From Sorex araneus (lineage: Eukaryota > Chordata > Mammalia > Eulipotyphla > Soricidae), in contig NC_073304.1 in NCBI RefSeq assembly GCF_027595985.1, positions 215,542,500 through 215,606,499 of the forward strand: 64,000 bases of DNA, read 5' to 3'. Positions 42,896 to 54,034 of this stretch are shown one piece after another. Numbering within the stretch: the first letter of the stretch is position 1; each line of letters opens with the position of its first letter. Position numbers and translations under genes: made by a program. Below the pieces are notes generated by a model. The model did not search any database, was not told the origin of the DNA, and was given only the letters and a program-made list of their open reading frames with translations.

Positions 42896-43640
42896 GGTCC
42901 TTCCCTTTAAACGCAATATTTCCAGCTTCGGATATCTTGGACTTCCTAGGGACTAGGGAATTTAGATAGAAAGTTGACCACATTTTATCCCTCATGCCTA
43001 CGGCCTCTATCATTACCCTTTTTCTCCTGAAGCCAGGATGTCTGGGAAGGGACTGTATTGGAGTCCTTCTGGGAACACTCAGAGCCTCAGAACACCACTC
43101 TCCTCCCCCCAACAGGAGGCTATCCAGGTGCACTAGTGTCAGGCTTCACACCGAGCCTCGCCTGTTCCTGCGTCTGGAAGATCTTGAGCACGATGCATTG
43201 ACAGGGCTTTCTGGGTCTGCAGGTGAGATGTCTCTAAACAATGCACCCTCTGCCAGGGAGCAGAGTGAGAGCCTACTGTGTGTGAGTGTGTGTGTGTGTG
43301 TGTGTGACAGGGCAGGCATCTCTGGGCTCCTGCCACCCAGCCTGCATCACTGCAGGACCAAACTCTGTCTCTCCACTGCCCTCAGTCTGAGCCCCGCTGA
43401 ACTCAGTTCAGGGACACATCATCTGGCCTCTGGGACCTCACCTTCCTCTGTGCAGAACAATCAGTCCTGGCACTTTGAGAAGCATATGGAAGAATCCAGT
43501 TCCCAGGGAGGAGAAATTAGTTTGTCCTCTAGGGGAACGGGGATCTGCACAGGGTGGCAAATTAAGCTAGAAGTACCAGGGGACAGTACCTAGAGCTGAA
43601 CCCAAGGGAGCCAGCAGCATTTAGAAAAAAAAAAAAAGGC
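42896..43640. other. Unique intergenic sequence with (GT)n
   Basis: No supported gene. A GT microsatellite lies at 43277-43306. Confidence 0.5.
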
Positions 43641-43800
43641 CCCGTGGGGGTTGGGCAGGAGGACAGATCAACGGACTGGGTAAATATGAGGCTTGGTTTA
43701 CTCAGGCCCCGCATGCTCCCCCAAGCACCGCCGGGAGCAACCCCAGCACAGAGTCAGGGAATCACCCCTACCGGGTGAGCACCCCAAAACAAACAAAAAA
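43640..43800 (+). mobile_element. Old SINE
   Basis: Sense, eroded: CCCCCAAGCACCGCCGGGAG, CAGAGTCAGGGAATCACCCC, CCCCAAAACAAAC. Confidence 0.65.
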
Positions 43801-43879
43801 GTGGAGGTGGGATTGGGAGGGCTCAGATGCACACAGAACCCCTTCCCAACCGGGGGAATGGGTGCAGACCCTCTCTCCC

Positions 43880-44310
43880 AGCTCTTCATGGGTCCCGCGG
43901 CTGCGCGAACCCAAGGGTTAGCCCGTGGTCTGGGGCAGCGGAGGGTGGGCTCCGCCGGGCCGCGGGGTGGGGGTGGGGGGCGCGGGAGGGGATCTGATTA
44001 GAATCCGGGCCGTATGGCGAACGCCGCGGAGATGGAGGTAATCACTGAGCGGGCGAGACAGCGTGCTCGGCGACAGCAGGCGGCCCGGCCGTCGCCATGG
44101 CAACCGCGGCCTCCGGGGCGCGCGGCTCGGCGCAGCTCCGCGGCCGCGGCGGAACATCTGCTTTGCACTGGGCTGCTGGGAGCCGGGGGGCGCGGGCGCG
44201 TCGGCTCCCCCCAGCCGGCAAAAAAGAAACAAATTAGGCCAACTGTCCAATGAGGGGCCGCAAATGTATTTATTAATGCGAGGGAAAGGTTGTTCCGGAG
44301 CGCAGTTTGA
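43880..44310. promoter_or_regulatory. Orphan CpG island with RFX X-box
   Basis: CpG-dense block with GTCGCCATGGCAAC at 44091-44104, a textbook RFX X-box (GTNRCC-N2-RGYAAC). It runs into an A/T-rich part with CCAAT (44246-44250) and TTTATTAATGCGAG. A 79-codon + frame from 44014 (MANAAEMEVITER) covers it but matches no family I know. Possible promoter of an unannotated transcript. Confidence 0.55.
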
Positions 44311-44357
44311 TTAATGTTTGAGTCTTCAGCTTGTCAGTCTGGTTTTGTCTCTCGCAA
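44302..44357 (+). repeat. 56-bp exact duplication, copy B
   Basis: Identical to 42694-42749. Lies at the edge of the orphan CpG island. Confidence 0.95.
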
Positions 44358-44359
44358 AA

Positions 44360-45640
44360 GGCGAAAGGGAGGGGTGGGGTGGGGGCTGGAAGGGGAGTGG
44401 GGAGGAGCGAGACAACAAAGCGGGAGGGGATGTTAATAGCCAAATAGGCTCTTTTTCATGTTTCCCTCAGCCTGCCACCCTTGATGGATTGCTCAGACAG
44501 AGATCGGAGAGCATCAGGGAGACGCGAGGCCCTCAGAGCTGGGGGGACGCGAGAGGAGGGGGGGGCGCTGGAACCCGGCTGGGGTCTGTAGGGAGGGAAC
44601 TCCCAGAGGGCTGCCAGGAGAGGGACGGTCCCAGGAATTGGGCAAACTGGAGAAGCCCCGCAGACTGGACCACCCCAACCTCCACCTTGCAACCTGTGGG
44701 ACCCGGAGGTGGGAGAATGGGGATGGGTATCCCCTCTGCATGGCTGAGGGCTGAGCAGGTCTCCTGGGGTAAGGGATGGGAGCGGGGAGGTGGGTCAGGA
44801 CAGAATGACAGGCAGTAGCTTATTCGTCTTCCTGCCTTTCCTCCACTGTTTTCTTCCCTCTCACCCTTGGGCTTTGTTTCATCACTGTGTGCTCAGTTTC
44901 CCTCCCACCCCAATTCTCTTTGTCTCTTCTTCCATTGTTTCCTTCCTCCATCTTCCCCTCCTCTCGGTGACATCAGCAGGCGTGAGAGGGCTTGCTTGCT
45001 AGATGTCTTCTTTGAACATGTAACATGTATAATGCTGTTTCCTGTCTCTTCCTGGCATGGTGGGGAGCTTCCCAGGAAACGAAGAGAGCCCCATCGGAAC
45101 CCAAAGTTTGACACAGATCCCCAGAAAACATTTCTCTGCTCCTTTTCTGGACTCTCTGGAGAGAGTCAACTACCAGCCTCTCCAGCTCAGGTCCACTATA
45201 GACTGGGGTAAAGAAGCCAAAAGGGACAGATTTCTAGACGTGGCCTGGGATTCAGAGGCACAGGGGCTGCAAACTTAGGTTGTCCTGAGGTTAGAGGCAC
45301 TCTCTTTGTTATCCTTTGCCAAAACACAAAATCAAAAAGAAGAAAGTCACCCAGACCAAAGTCCAATGTGGCTTTGCAGCTCATTTTAATTTCTATGCGA
45401 AAGGGTGGAATTTATATATCAGAAGAGCTTTGCAAGAGTGCAGCTATTAAACAAACAGAAAGCTGCCCAAGCAGATTGGAGCTGCATCTCCCTTGGAAGA
45501 TTTTTATGACTCATCACCAACATCACAGTTGTTATTACTAAAGGACGGGCGGGGGTGGGGGGCTGCAGTCCTCTCTGTCACAGCGTGAGGTAAGACCAGG
45601 AACCTGATCAGACCATCTGACATCTGAGTTGAAACCTGGT
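44360..45640. other. Unique intergenic sequence
   Basis: No SINE or supported gene across 1.3 kb. Confidence 0.5.
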
Positions 45641-45649
45641 TTGTTTCTT

Positions 45650-45850
45650 TCCCACTATCTGGTTGATGATGGGGAATATGACTGAGCCTCTCTGAGCCTC
45701 AATTTCCTCGTTGGTCAAGTGGGGGTTATAGTTGTCCCTAGATGACTGGGTGGTGGAAGGATAAATCAGATTATACGGAGTATAGGGCACTGTGTCTGAT
45801 AGACATCATGTGACAAATGTGTTTGGCTGTCATTGTTACTTGGTTGCAGA
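45650..45850 (-). mobile_element. MIR ancient SINE
   Basis: CTCTCTGAGCCTCAATTTCC, TCGTTGGTCAAGTGGGGG and GATAAATCAGATTATACGG match the antisense MIR consensus closely. Confidence 0.75.
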
Positions 45851-45939
45851 TTTGCAAACAATTTCCAGGATTGCCAGCACTGAACATGGTGCTCCAGCTA
45901 TATGAGCACCTTTGCATGAGCTATAAGGTGGGAAGGGAT

Positions 45940-46115
45940 AGGGGCTGGAGATACAGTTCAGCATAGTACAGCAGGTAGGGCACTTGTATTGCTTGCCGCA
46001 GACCCGGCTTAGAGCCAAGCATCCCATCTAGTCCCCTGTACACCTTCAGGAATGACCTCTGAGTGCAGAGACAGGAATCAGCCCTGAGCACTGCCAGGTG
46101 TAACCCAAAATCAAA
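45940..46115 (+). mobile_element. SINE
   Basis: Sense copy with a small insertion in the A-box region (GATACAGTTCAGCATAGTAC). Confidence 0.85.
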
Positions 46116-46167
46116 ACCAAACAAGATGGGGGCAAAAATGGGAAGGGATATAAACAGAACATGTGGT

Positions 46168-46362
46168 CTTAAAGTTTTTTTTTTTCTTTTTCGGTCACAC
46201 CAAGCAATGTACAGGGGTTACCTCCTGGCTCTGCACTCAGGAATTACTCCTGGCGGTGCTCGGGGGACCATATGGGATGCTGGGATTCGAACCCAGATTG
46301 GATGCATGCAAGGCAAACGCTCTACTCACTATACTATCACTCCAGCCCCTTTAAGGGTTTTT
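46168..46362 (-). mobile_element. Young SINE
   Basis: Antisense copy 46176-46348, with TTAAAGTTTTT and TTTAAGGGTTTTT at its borders. Confidence 0.92.
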
Positions 46363-46389
46363 AGACTTTCTGATAGAAAAAAATGTATG

Positions 46390-46555
46390 AGACTGGAGAG
46401 ATAGTACAAGGATAAAGTATTTGCCTGCATGCAGTTAACCGGGGTTCAATCCCCAAAACTGCATTTGGGTCCCCAAACTACCTGGGGTAATTCCAGAGCA
46501 CAGAGCCAGGAGTCACTGCTGAATACCACTCTGTGTGACCCAACTCCACCCCACC
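46390..46555 (+). mobile_element. SINE
   Basis: Sense copy of intermediate age, GAGACTGGAGAGATAGTAC to CTGTGTGACCCAACTCC. Confidence 0.82.
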
Positions 46556-46589
46556 AAAAAATTTAAAAATGTAGGTGTGTACAGCGTTG

Positions 46590-46935
46590 GGGAGATCATT
46601 CCTTTAATAGTCTGGACCGTAGGTTTTTTTTTTCTTTTTGGGTCACACCCGGCTATGCACAGGGGTTACTGCTGGCTTTGTACTCAGGAATCACACCTGG
46701 AGGTGCTCAGGGGACCATATGGGATGCTGGGATTCGAACCCGGGTTGGCCGCATGCAAGGCAAATGCCCTACCCGCTATGCTATCACTCCAGCCCCTGGA
46801 CCGTAGGTTTTGCATAGAGAGAGGCCCAGGTTTGATTCCTGGTGACACCTGGTTCCCCAAACACTGCTCGGAGCAACCTATGAACACCAAGTTGAGTGTA
46901 GTTCTTGAGCACCACTGAATATGGCCCCCACACCA
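46590..46935 (+). mobile_element. Old SINE split by a young SINE
   Basis: The young antisense copy (46628-46795) is bounded by CTGGACCGTAGGTTTT at 46612-46627 and 46796-46811. The older sense copy continues with GAGAGGCCCAGGTTTGATTC to about 46935. Confidence 0.92.
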
Positions 46936-47255
46936 ACAAACAAGTATATATATTCAAGTTACAAATCATCTAAGGAGTTGTCTGCCAAGTGCCAAATAAG
47001 AGGTAGAGATGGTCAGTAGTGCTTCTACTACTCAGATCAGAGGCAAGGTGGGGTGTGTCCTTCTCCCACTCCTGTAGCACGGGATCATGTCAAATGGAAA
47101 AGGGAATGAACAGCAAATCAAAGACCAAGAATATGGCCGGCTAATGAAAGATGAATCTAGTAGTGCATGGAATGAATTGGTATCTGATGATCAGGGATCC
47201 AGTGAAGTAGAGCCTGGAGTTGGCCGTTTTACCCGAAGCATAGACTGGAGGTTAG
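46936..47255. other. Unique intergenic sequence
   Basis: Nothing recognised. A 66-codon + frame starts at 47087 but has no family resemblance. Confidence 0.5.
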
Positions 47256-47257
47256 AA

Positions 47258-47440
47258 GAGGGGCTGGAGCAATCGCACAGTGGGTAGGGAGTTTGCCTTG
47301 CACGTGGCTGACCCGGGTTCGATTCCCAGCATCCCATATGGTCCCCTGAGCACCTCCAGGAGTGATTCCTGAGTGCATGAGCCAGGAGTAACCCCTGTGC
47401 ATCGCCAGGTTTGACCCAAAAAGAAGAAAAAAAAAAAGAA
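47258..47440 (+). mobile_element. Young SINE
   Basis: Full-length sense copy with a GAAGAAAAAAAAAAAGAAG tail. Confidence 0.93.
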
Positions 47441-47770
47441 GAAGAAAGTGAGATAGGTATGAAGCACTCAGTTCTGTTGCTTGAAACCTGCTTCTTGTGA
47501 GCTCTACAGAAACCCTAATGTCTGTCAGTGAGGTTCTGGTGGCACTCTGGTGGCTTTGGTTTAGCTTGTTGGCGTTCTCGGTTGATTGGGGTTCCTGATG
47601 GGGTGAATACCGTGGGAAGAATCCACGATCCCCATCCCTCAGTCTGACACTGCTTTAGAATTCCTGGTAATTGATTATTGCTGGCATCTTTCATTGTCCA
47701 CTTTTCTCTCTCATGATTAATCTTAGAAGTTATAAAGTTCAGTGTGGAGATAGTTATAAAGTTATAAAGT
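47441..47770. other. Unique sequence with short tandem repeat
   Basis: AGTTATAAAGTTCAGTG occurs twice (about 47729 and 47760), with an extra AGTTATAAAG between, just before the next SINE. Confidence 0.6.
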
Positions 47771-47771
47771 T

Positions 47772-47930
47772 CAGTGCGGAAAGAGAGGTACTTGCCTCGC
47801 CATGTGGTTTCACCAACCGTGACCCTCATTCTACAGCACCGCATGTGGTCCCCTGAGTCACACTTGAGCATAGAGCCAAGAACAGCTCCAGAGGACTGCT
47901 GGGTGTGGCCCTCAAACATAAAACAAAGCC
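47772..47930 (+). mobile_element. Old SINE
   Basis: Sense copy, CACCGCATGTGGTCCCCTGA and GGGTGTGGCCCTCAAACAT. Confidence 0.75.
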
Positions 47931-48335
47931 AAAAGAAGTCATAGGGTTCATCCTATGGCAAGTACAAATATTCCTTTTCGGGGCACCAAAACCTTGGGTT
48001 TAGCTCCAACAACCCAATACTTTAAGAAACGAGCCAAGAAGAATGTCCTGCCACCTAAGCCCCTGTTATGGGTGCTAAAACTTTTAGATGGGGTGAGTTG
48101 GAGTCGGGCAAATTGATAAGCCTTAGGAGTCATTTCTCTTTTTGCAATTATCCTCTTCAAAGTCAGCCAGCTCTCCAGCAGCTATCCTTATTCCAGATGC
48201 CTCCATTGCTATGGCATCTGTGAAGACTTCATGGGAATCACCTTTAGAGTCACATTTGTATTATTGTTCTCAGAGGAACCAGATTTTCCTCCTTGGAAAG
48301 GGGACTGTTTCATCTGTTTTTTTCTTAGGTTGAAC
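47931..48335. other. Unique intergenic sequence
   Basis: Nothing recognised. Confidence 0.45.
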
Positions 48336-48339
48336 TTTT

Positions 48340-48865
48340 TATTATTCTTATTTGGGGGCCACACCTGGCAGTGTCCAGAGTTTACTCCTGGTTCTATGCT
48401 CAAGAATCATTCCCAGTGGTGCTGGGGGACCATATGTGGTGCCAGAGATTGAACTAGTGTTGGTTGTGTGCAAGGCAAGTGCCTTATTTTTCATACTATC
48501 TCTCCAGCCCTTGGTTGACTTTCTTTTTGTTGGTAGGGCGGGGGGAGGGGGGACACAGACCCCACACCTGGCAGTGCTCAGAACTTATTCCTAGCTCTGT
48601 GCTCAGGGTGGGCCACATGGGGTACCAGAGATTGAACCCAGGTCGGCCACATGCAAGGGAAGCACCCTACGCACTGAACTATTATTGTTCCAGCCTGTTT
48701 TTTTTTTTTGTCACACCCAGCGATGCACAGGGGTTACTCCTGGATCATGCACTCAGAAATTACTCCTGGCAGTGCTCAGGGGACCATATGGGATGCTGGG
48801 AATCAAACCCGGGTCGACCGCGTGTAAGGCAAACGCCCTACCCGCTGTGCTATCTCTCCAGCCCC
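48340..48865 (-). mobile_element. Three antisense SINEs in tandem
   Basis: Copies at 48340-48512, 48520-48696 and 48699-48865. The last is young and full length. Confidence 0.9.
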
Positions 48866-48869
48866 GCTA

Positions 48870-49395
48870 TTTTTCTTTTTTTAAAAGAAAGTTTTGAAAC
48901 TGCTTTTAGCTAAATGTTGAGATAAATCCCTCGCTGGCGTCCTACTAAAGACCATCACTACAGCGATGCCATTTTAGATCTTGGATTGGCTCCTGGGGCT
49001 GGGGGGAGAGGAAGGTGGAGGGTGGGAATTGCTCTAAAGGACATTGCTGGGAAAGCTGGCGGAATTTGAATCTGAACTGAGAATTATATGGTAGTCTTGC
49101 AGCAATGTGATCTTTCTGGACTTCGATAATTACACCGAGGTTGTTTATGTAAGAGATGCCTTTGTTCCTAAGAAATACTTTCTGAAGTATTTAGGGGTAT
49201 CGGGACATTATGTCTCCAACTTTCTCTCAGAAAGCTCAGAAAAATCTGCTGTTGTAAACATGTGGCTAGTGGGTAAGGCAAATGGGACTCAGTGTCAACA
49301 GAAGATGAATCTGAGGGAAGGACAGCTCCCCTGGGGCGGGGTTCTTTGAAGGAGCTTTGATATTCTTTAAGTCTGAAATTTATATAAGAAAAGTT
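48870..49395. other. Unique intergenic sequence
   Basis: Nothing recognised; an 80-codon frame at 49107 has no family resemblance. Confidence 0.5.
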
Positions 49396-49399
49396 ACCT

Positions 49400-49578
49400 G
49401 GGGGCTGGAGCGATAGCACAGCAGGTAGAGTGTTTGCCTTGCACATGGCCGACCTGGGTTTGATTCCAGCACCCATATGGTCCCCGAGTACTGCCAGGAT
49501 TAATTCCTGAGTGCACGAGCCAGGAGTAAACCCTGTGCATTGCTGGGTGTGACCCAAGAAGCAAAAAAAAAAAAAAAA
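49400..49578 (+). mobile_element. Young SINE
   Basis: Full-length sense copy with GAGTGCACGAGCCAGGAG and a poly(A) tail. Confidence 0.94.
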
Positions 49579-49856
49579 GACTCAATGAAACTGTAGCCTC
49601 TGAGACTCTTTTAGATGCTGAGTCATTCAAAAGTCTGTTCAGGAGGGGTACAATTCCTTCAACACTTTATTGGGAATTGGGCCAGCAGTACTATGGGTGA
49701 TATAGCACTGGTGAATATTTGGGGTGACCAGCAGGGAATCTAAGAGCTCAGTAGGAATGGAACATTCACTCAAACCAAACTCAGTGAAACATGACACATG
49801 CTCTGTGTCAGTTAACTTCAACTGAGATACAATTTTAAAGGGTTAAATAATATATT

Positions 49857-50030
49857 AGGGCCAGAGAAATAGTATGGGGGGTAGAGCGCTTACCTTTTAC
49901 ATGGCTGAACCTGGGTTCAACCCCCAGCACTACATATGGTTCCCCCAAGCACTGCCAGATGTGATTCCTGAGCACAAGAGCCAGGAGTAAGCCCTGAGCA
50001 CTGTGGGGTGTGGCCACAAAACAAAACAAA
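49857..50030 (+). mobile_element. SINE
   Basis: Sense copy of the older GTGGGGTGTGGCCACAAAAC-ending subfamily. Confidence 0.85.
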
Positions 50031-50241
50031 ATGATAATGTTTTATATTTATCACTAAAAGCATGGACTCAGTAGGGATAAGGAAGTCACCGCCTACGGAT
50101 GGCATATGCCCAAAACAGTAAGTTTAGTTAACTGCAACCTCAAAATGCTGATATTATAAAAAGCTTCTATGATCCTTAGTTGCCATAAAAATTTATAGAT
50201 TTTTGCATTACATTAATAAACAATCTAGTCTTTGGGACCTG

Positions 50242-50320
50242 GGGGTGTAGCTCTGCGGTAAAGCACAGCTCATATGCATGAGGATATCGGTTCCACCCCC
50301 TGGCACCTCCCCAGATAAGA
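50242..50320 (+). mobile_element. Simple tRNA-like (ID-type) repeat
   Basis: GGGGGTGTAGCTCTGCGGTA, then TATCGGTTCCACCCCCTGGC: tRNA-like without a SOR body. Confidence 0.55.
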
Positions 50321-50343
50321 TGCAAATTTAAATACAGTATCCT

Positions 50344-50500
50344 GGGGACCTGAGAGATAGTACAGCAGGCAGAGCGACCCGGGTTCGATTCCTGGCACCG
50401 CATATGGTCCCCTGAGCCCTGCCAGGAGTGATCCCTGAGCACAGAGCCATGAGTAAGTCCTGAGCACAAGCAGGGTATGAACCCAAAACCAAAAAAGACA
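50344..50500 (+). mobile_element. SINE with head deletion
   Basis: CAGCAGGCAGAGCGACCCGG: the TTTGCCTTGC segment between A and B boxes is missing. Confidence 0.82.
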
Positions 50501-50504
50501 AAAT

Positions 50505-50880
50505 AAAATACAGGGCTAGAGAGATAGTACAGCAGATAAGGCACTTGGTTCACATGTGGCTGATCTGGATTAGATCCTTGGCACTCTTGGAGCGATAGCA
50601 CAGCGGGTAGGGCGTTTGCCTTGCACGTGGCCGACCCGAGTTCTATTCCCAGCATCCCATATGGTCCCCTGAGCACCGCCAGGTTAATTCCTGAGTGCAG
50701 AGCCAGGATTAACCCCTGTGCATTGCCAGGTGTGACCCAAAAAGCAAAAATAAAAAAAAATTAAAAAAATAGATCCTTGGCACTCTATACGGTGCCTGAG
50801 CTCACCAGAAGTGACTCCTGAGCACAGAGCCAGTGGTAAACCCTGAACACCACTGGGTGTAGGACAAAACGAAACAAAAC
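50505..50880 (+). mobile_element. Old SINE split by a young SINE
   Basis: The young sense copy (50588-50769), missing its first bases, is flanked by TAGATCCTTGGCACTCT at 50571-50587 and 50770-50786. The host copy resumes as CTATACGGTGCCTGAGC. Confidence 0.95.
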
Positions 50881-50916
50881 AAATAATAATAAATTAATTT
50901 AAAAAATAAAATACAG

Positions 50917-51080
50917 GGGCCAGAGAGATGGTATCATAGGTAATGCACTTGCCTTGAATGTGGCCAACCCTGGTTTAATACCAGCATCTCACATGATCCC
51001 CTGAGCACTGTCAAGAGTGATCCCTAAGTGCAGGGCCAGTAGTAAACCTGAGCATCCTTACGTGTGGCCTAAAATTTTAA
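50917..51080 (+). mobile_element. SINE
   Basis: Sense copy of the older subfamily, GGGGCCAGAGAGATGGTATC to TACGTGTGGCCTAAAATTT. Confidence 0.82.
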
Positions 51081-51276
51081 ATAAAATAAAACACAGTATC
51101 CTGAGGAAGGGAGGTGACTTTCTCTGTTCTGTGCCCATTGGACTTGGACAGAAATTCCCAAACTTATTTGGTCTTCCACCCCATTTTCAGAAAAGAGGTC
51201 ATTCAGGGCCCTCCTGAAAATCTACCTTCTTTAACTGAACAAACAGAAAACACCCTCCCTCAATTGCACCAGAGGC

Positions 51277-51450
51277 ATCAGGGGTTACTCTTGGCTCTGC
51301 AAAGCAGATGCCCTATTCACTGTCCTATCTATCTGGCCCCTGGGTTCAGTTAGCTCCCCATATAGTCCCCTAAGCTGTGCTGGGACTGATCCTTGAGAGA
51401 CCTAATAAGTAAGCTCAGAGTACTGCAAGGTGCAATCCCAAAACAAAGGA
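51277..51450. mobile_element. Two SINE fragments, opposite strands
   Basis: Antisense, internally deleted piece (51277-51342) and sense piece (51343-51450). Confidence 0.65.
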
Positions 51451-51479
51451 GAAAGAAAGTAAAGAAGGAAATGAAAATC

Positions 51480-51492
51480 AAGGAAGGAAGGA

Positions 51493-51567
<75 letters not shown>

Positions 51568-51700
51568 GAAGGAAGGAAGGAAGGAAGGAAGGAAGGAAGG
51601 AAGGAAGGAAGGAAGGAAGGAAAAAAGGAAGGAAGGAAGGAAGGAAGGAAGGAAGGAAGGAAGGAAGGAAGGAAGGAAGGAAGGAAGGAAGATGAGAGAA
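51480..51700. repeat. Compound (GAAA)n-(GGAA)n microsatellite
   Basis: About 18 GAAA units switch at about 51568 to about 30 GGAA units, with a single AAAA interruption near 51620. Confidence 0.95.
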
Positions 51701-51856
51701 AAGAAAGAAAGGTGGTGGTTGTGTAAAGAGAAACGATAGTAGGATTCTGCAATGGGAGCTTTGAGGAAGAGCTGAAAATCAATAGGGAACTAGGGATTTT
51801 TTTCCTCCTCCTTCCATTAGGGATGTTTAAGCTTCCAAGGGTTCCTTTCCTTTTAG

Positions 51857-51858
<2 letters not shown>

Positions 51859-51914
<56 letters not shown>
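51859..51914. repeat. (CT)n microsatellite
   Basis: Perfect CT run of about 54 bases, followed by a short ACAC tract. Confidence 0.95.
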
Positions 51915-51918
<4 letters not shown>

Positions 51919-52052
51919 CACACACACACTCATCTGCTTTCTACTTAACTTTGTAAAACATATTCCCTTAACACTTCACAAGGTAAAAACAGAACAGAGG
52001 ACAAGAATTATAAGGAAATTTACTATGAGAAAAAAATATTACAAATGTTAAA

Positions 52053-52352
52053 TTGGCCAGAGAGATAGTACAGTCGGTAGGGCACTTGTCTTGACTCAGT
52101 TTCCATTCCCAGAACCACGTGTGTTTCCCAGAGCTCCACCAAGAGTGACTCCTGAGCACAGCCAGATATAGCCCCCAAACCAAAATTAATGAATAAATAA
52201 ATAGGACAGTGGGTAAGGTGTGTGACCTTGCACATGGATGACCCAGGCTCAATGACCCTGAGACCACCAGGAGTGGTCCCTGAATGCAGAGCCAGAAGTA
52301 ATTCCTGAGTACCACCAGGGTGTGGCCCCCAAACCAAAAACCAAATAAATAA
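52053..52352 (+). mobile_element. Two SINEs in tandem
   Basis: Sense copies at 52053-52195 and 52200-52352, both with AAATAAATAAATA tails. Confidence 0.82.
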
Positions 52353-52730
52353 ATAAAAATAAATGTTAAAAGAGTCCAAAAATGGAAAGGGCCTACCTCA
52401 TGAGGTAGTGAGCTCTCTGTCAGAGGAAGTATTCAAAGAAGAACATCGACAAGGCAGCTGTAATGAGAATTCTTGCACTAGGATGAACCCTGGGATAAAT
52501 AACCCTTTCGAGACCCTTAAATTCTTGCATTTTCGGTAATAATGTTTTTGTTTATCAAAACAAAACAACCCAGGAGACTCGTTTCTCCATTGTGTTTACA
52601 GAAACTGCCCACTGCTTGTCAGAGGCTTTGGAAGCCAGCGAGGAGCCTCCTCTCTGCCTCTGTCGGGTCTCCCATCTGCCCCTTGGTGGCCTCTGCCAAG
52701 AACATTCCATACCTGTTGGCAGGATGGAGC
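52353..52730. other. Unique intergenic sequence
   Basis: Nothing recognised. Confidence 0.45.
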
Positions 52731-52732
52731 TT

Positions 52733-52918
52733 TTAATTTGGGGCGGGGGCACACCCAGCTGTGCTCAGGGCTGACTCCTGGATCTGCGTTCAGAGATCAC
52801 TCCTGGCTGGGAGAGTGATCTCTGGGCTTGAGGGTCCCTGTGGGGTGCCAGGGATCAAGCCCGGGTCAGCTGCGTGCCAGGCAAGTGCGCTCCCCACTGT
52901 ACGGTTTCTCACACCCTA
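52733..52918 (-). mobile_element. SINE
   Basis: Antisense copy, GGCACACCCAGCTGTGCTC to GGTTTCTCACACCC. Confidence 0.8.
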
Positions 52919-53515
52919 GTTCTGTCAGGTTGGAAATTCGAGGTGATGAAGCAGTCCCCCAACCTCGACTGACTCTAACTGATGCTTGCCTCCTGAGTGG
53001 CTGTCCTGTGCTGCCGCATTTCTCTGGGACCTCCCACGCTTTTACTTAAAACAGCAGCAAGGGGGAGTCGGGGCAAGATGTGTGCTAGTGACTTGTGTCT
53101 CCTCTGAGCCCCAGGTGATAATAACCCCAGAGGATGTGCTGCAAATCTTCAAGTCAAGGGAAGGGAGAAAACAGTGATGAAGAATAGACTCCCCTTCTCT
53201 GGAGCCGTCTTCCCCCAATTCTTGGCTGTTTTAATCACAGGAAGAAAGATTAGTCCGCCAAGCATGCACGAGGGAAGACAGCAGATGAGTTTTATCTGGT
53301 CCGAGTCTGCTTGAACTGTAGCCAGGTGGCTACCGGACTGACCCGGGGGTCTCCATCACACCCCCACCTGTCCACAAGACGGATCAGGCTACCCTCTACT
53401 ACCCATCCCCCTCCTACCCGTTCATTCCCAAAGAGGCTGGCCTGGATAATTAGAGCCACTATCTCTCTCTCTTCTTTCTTCCTCCTGGAACCCTAGAAAA
53501 TTTTATTTCTTTATT
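52919..53515. other. Unique intergenic sequence
   Basis: No supported gene or repeat. Confidence 0.45.
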
Positions 53516-53828
53516 TATTGCAGTGCCAGGGTTCAAAAGCAGGGCATCACGTACCCAAGGCCTACATTCTACCTTATCTCTGGCCCTTAAAACTGTTCAG
53601 CTTTCTCATGGAACCAAGAAATTTATTCAGCATAGTGGCAGATGCGCTACTAAAAGGTTCAGGAGAAATAGGAAGGTTAGGAGTCACAGACGGTACAGCA
53701 AGTAAGGCTCTTGCCTTTCACATGGCCAACCAGGAGACCTCCTGAGCACTACCAGGAGTAATTCCTGAATGCAGAGTCAGGAGTAACTCCTGAGCATCAC
53801 CGGATGTGGTTCCCAAAACAAACAAAAA
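53516..53828. mobile_element. SINE fragment (-) and SINE (+)
   Basis: Old antisense fragment 53516-53587; sense copy 53672-53828 with a deletion after the A box. Confidence 0.65.
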
Positions 53829-54034
53829 AGGAAAGTTAAAAATATCAGGAATTATTCGTAATTTTCTCTGTTAACTGGGACCCCCCCCAATTTTTTTCTT
53901 GTTTCAGCAGATAGAGCTCTCCCCAAGTCCACAGACCCTCGTTGTACCCCCGAAGCTGCTCCCCTCACAAGTTCTCCTCTCTTCCTCGGAGTTGGGGAAC
54001 AGCCCAGGGTGGAATTGAGTTTCATCAGCAGAAG

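Noticed and set aside
44014-44253. 79-codon frame with ATG in the CpG island
   Set aside because: No recognisable family and composition-driven; kept only as part of the island description.
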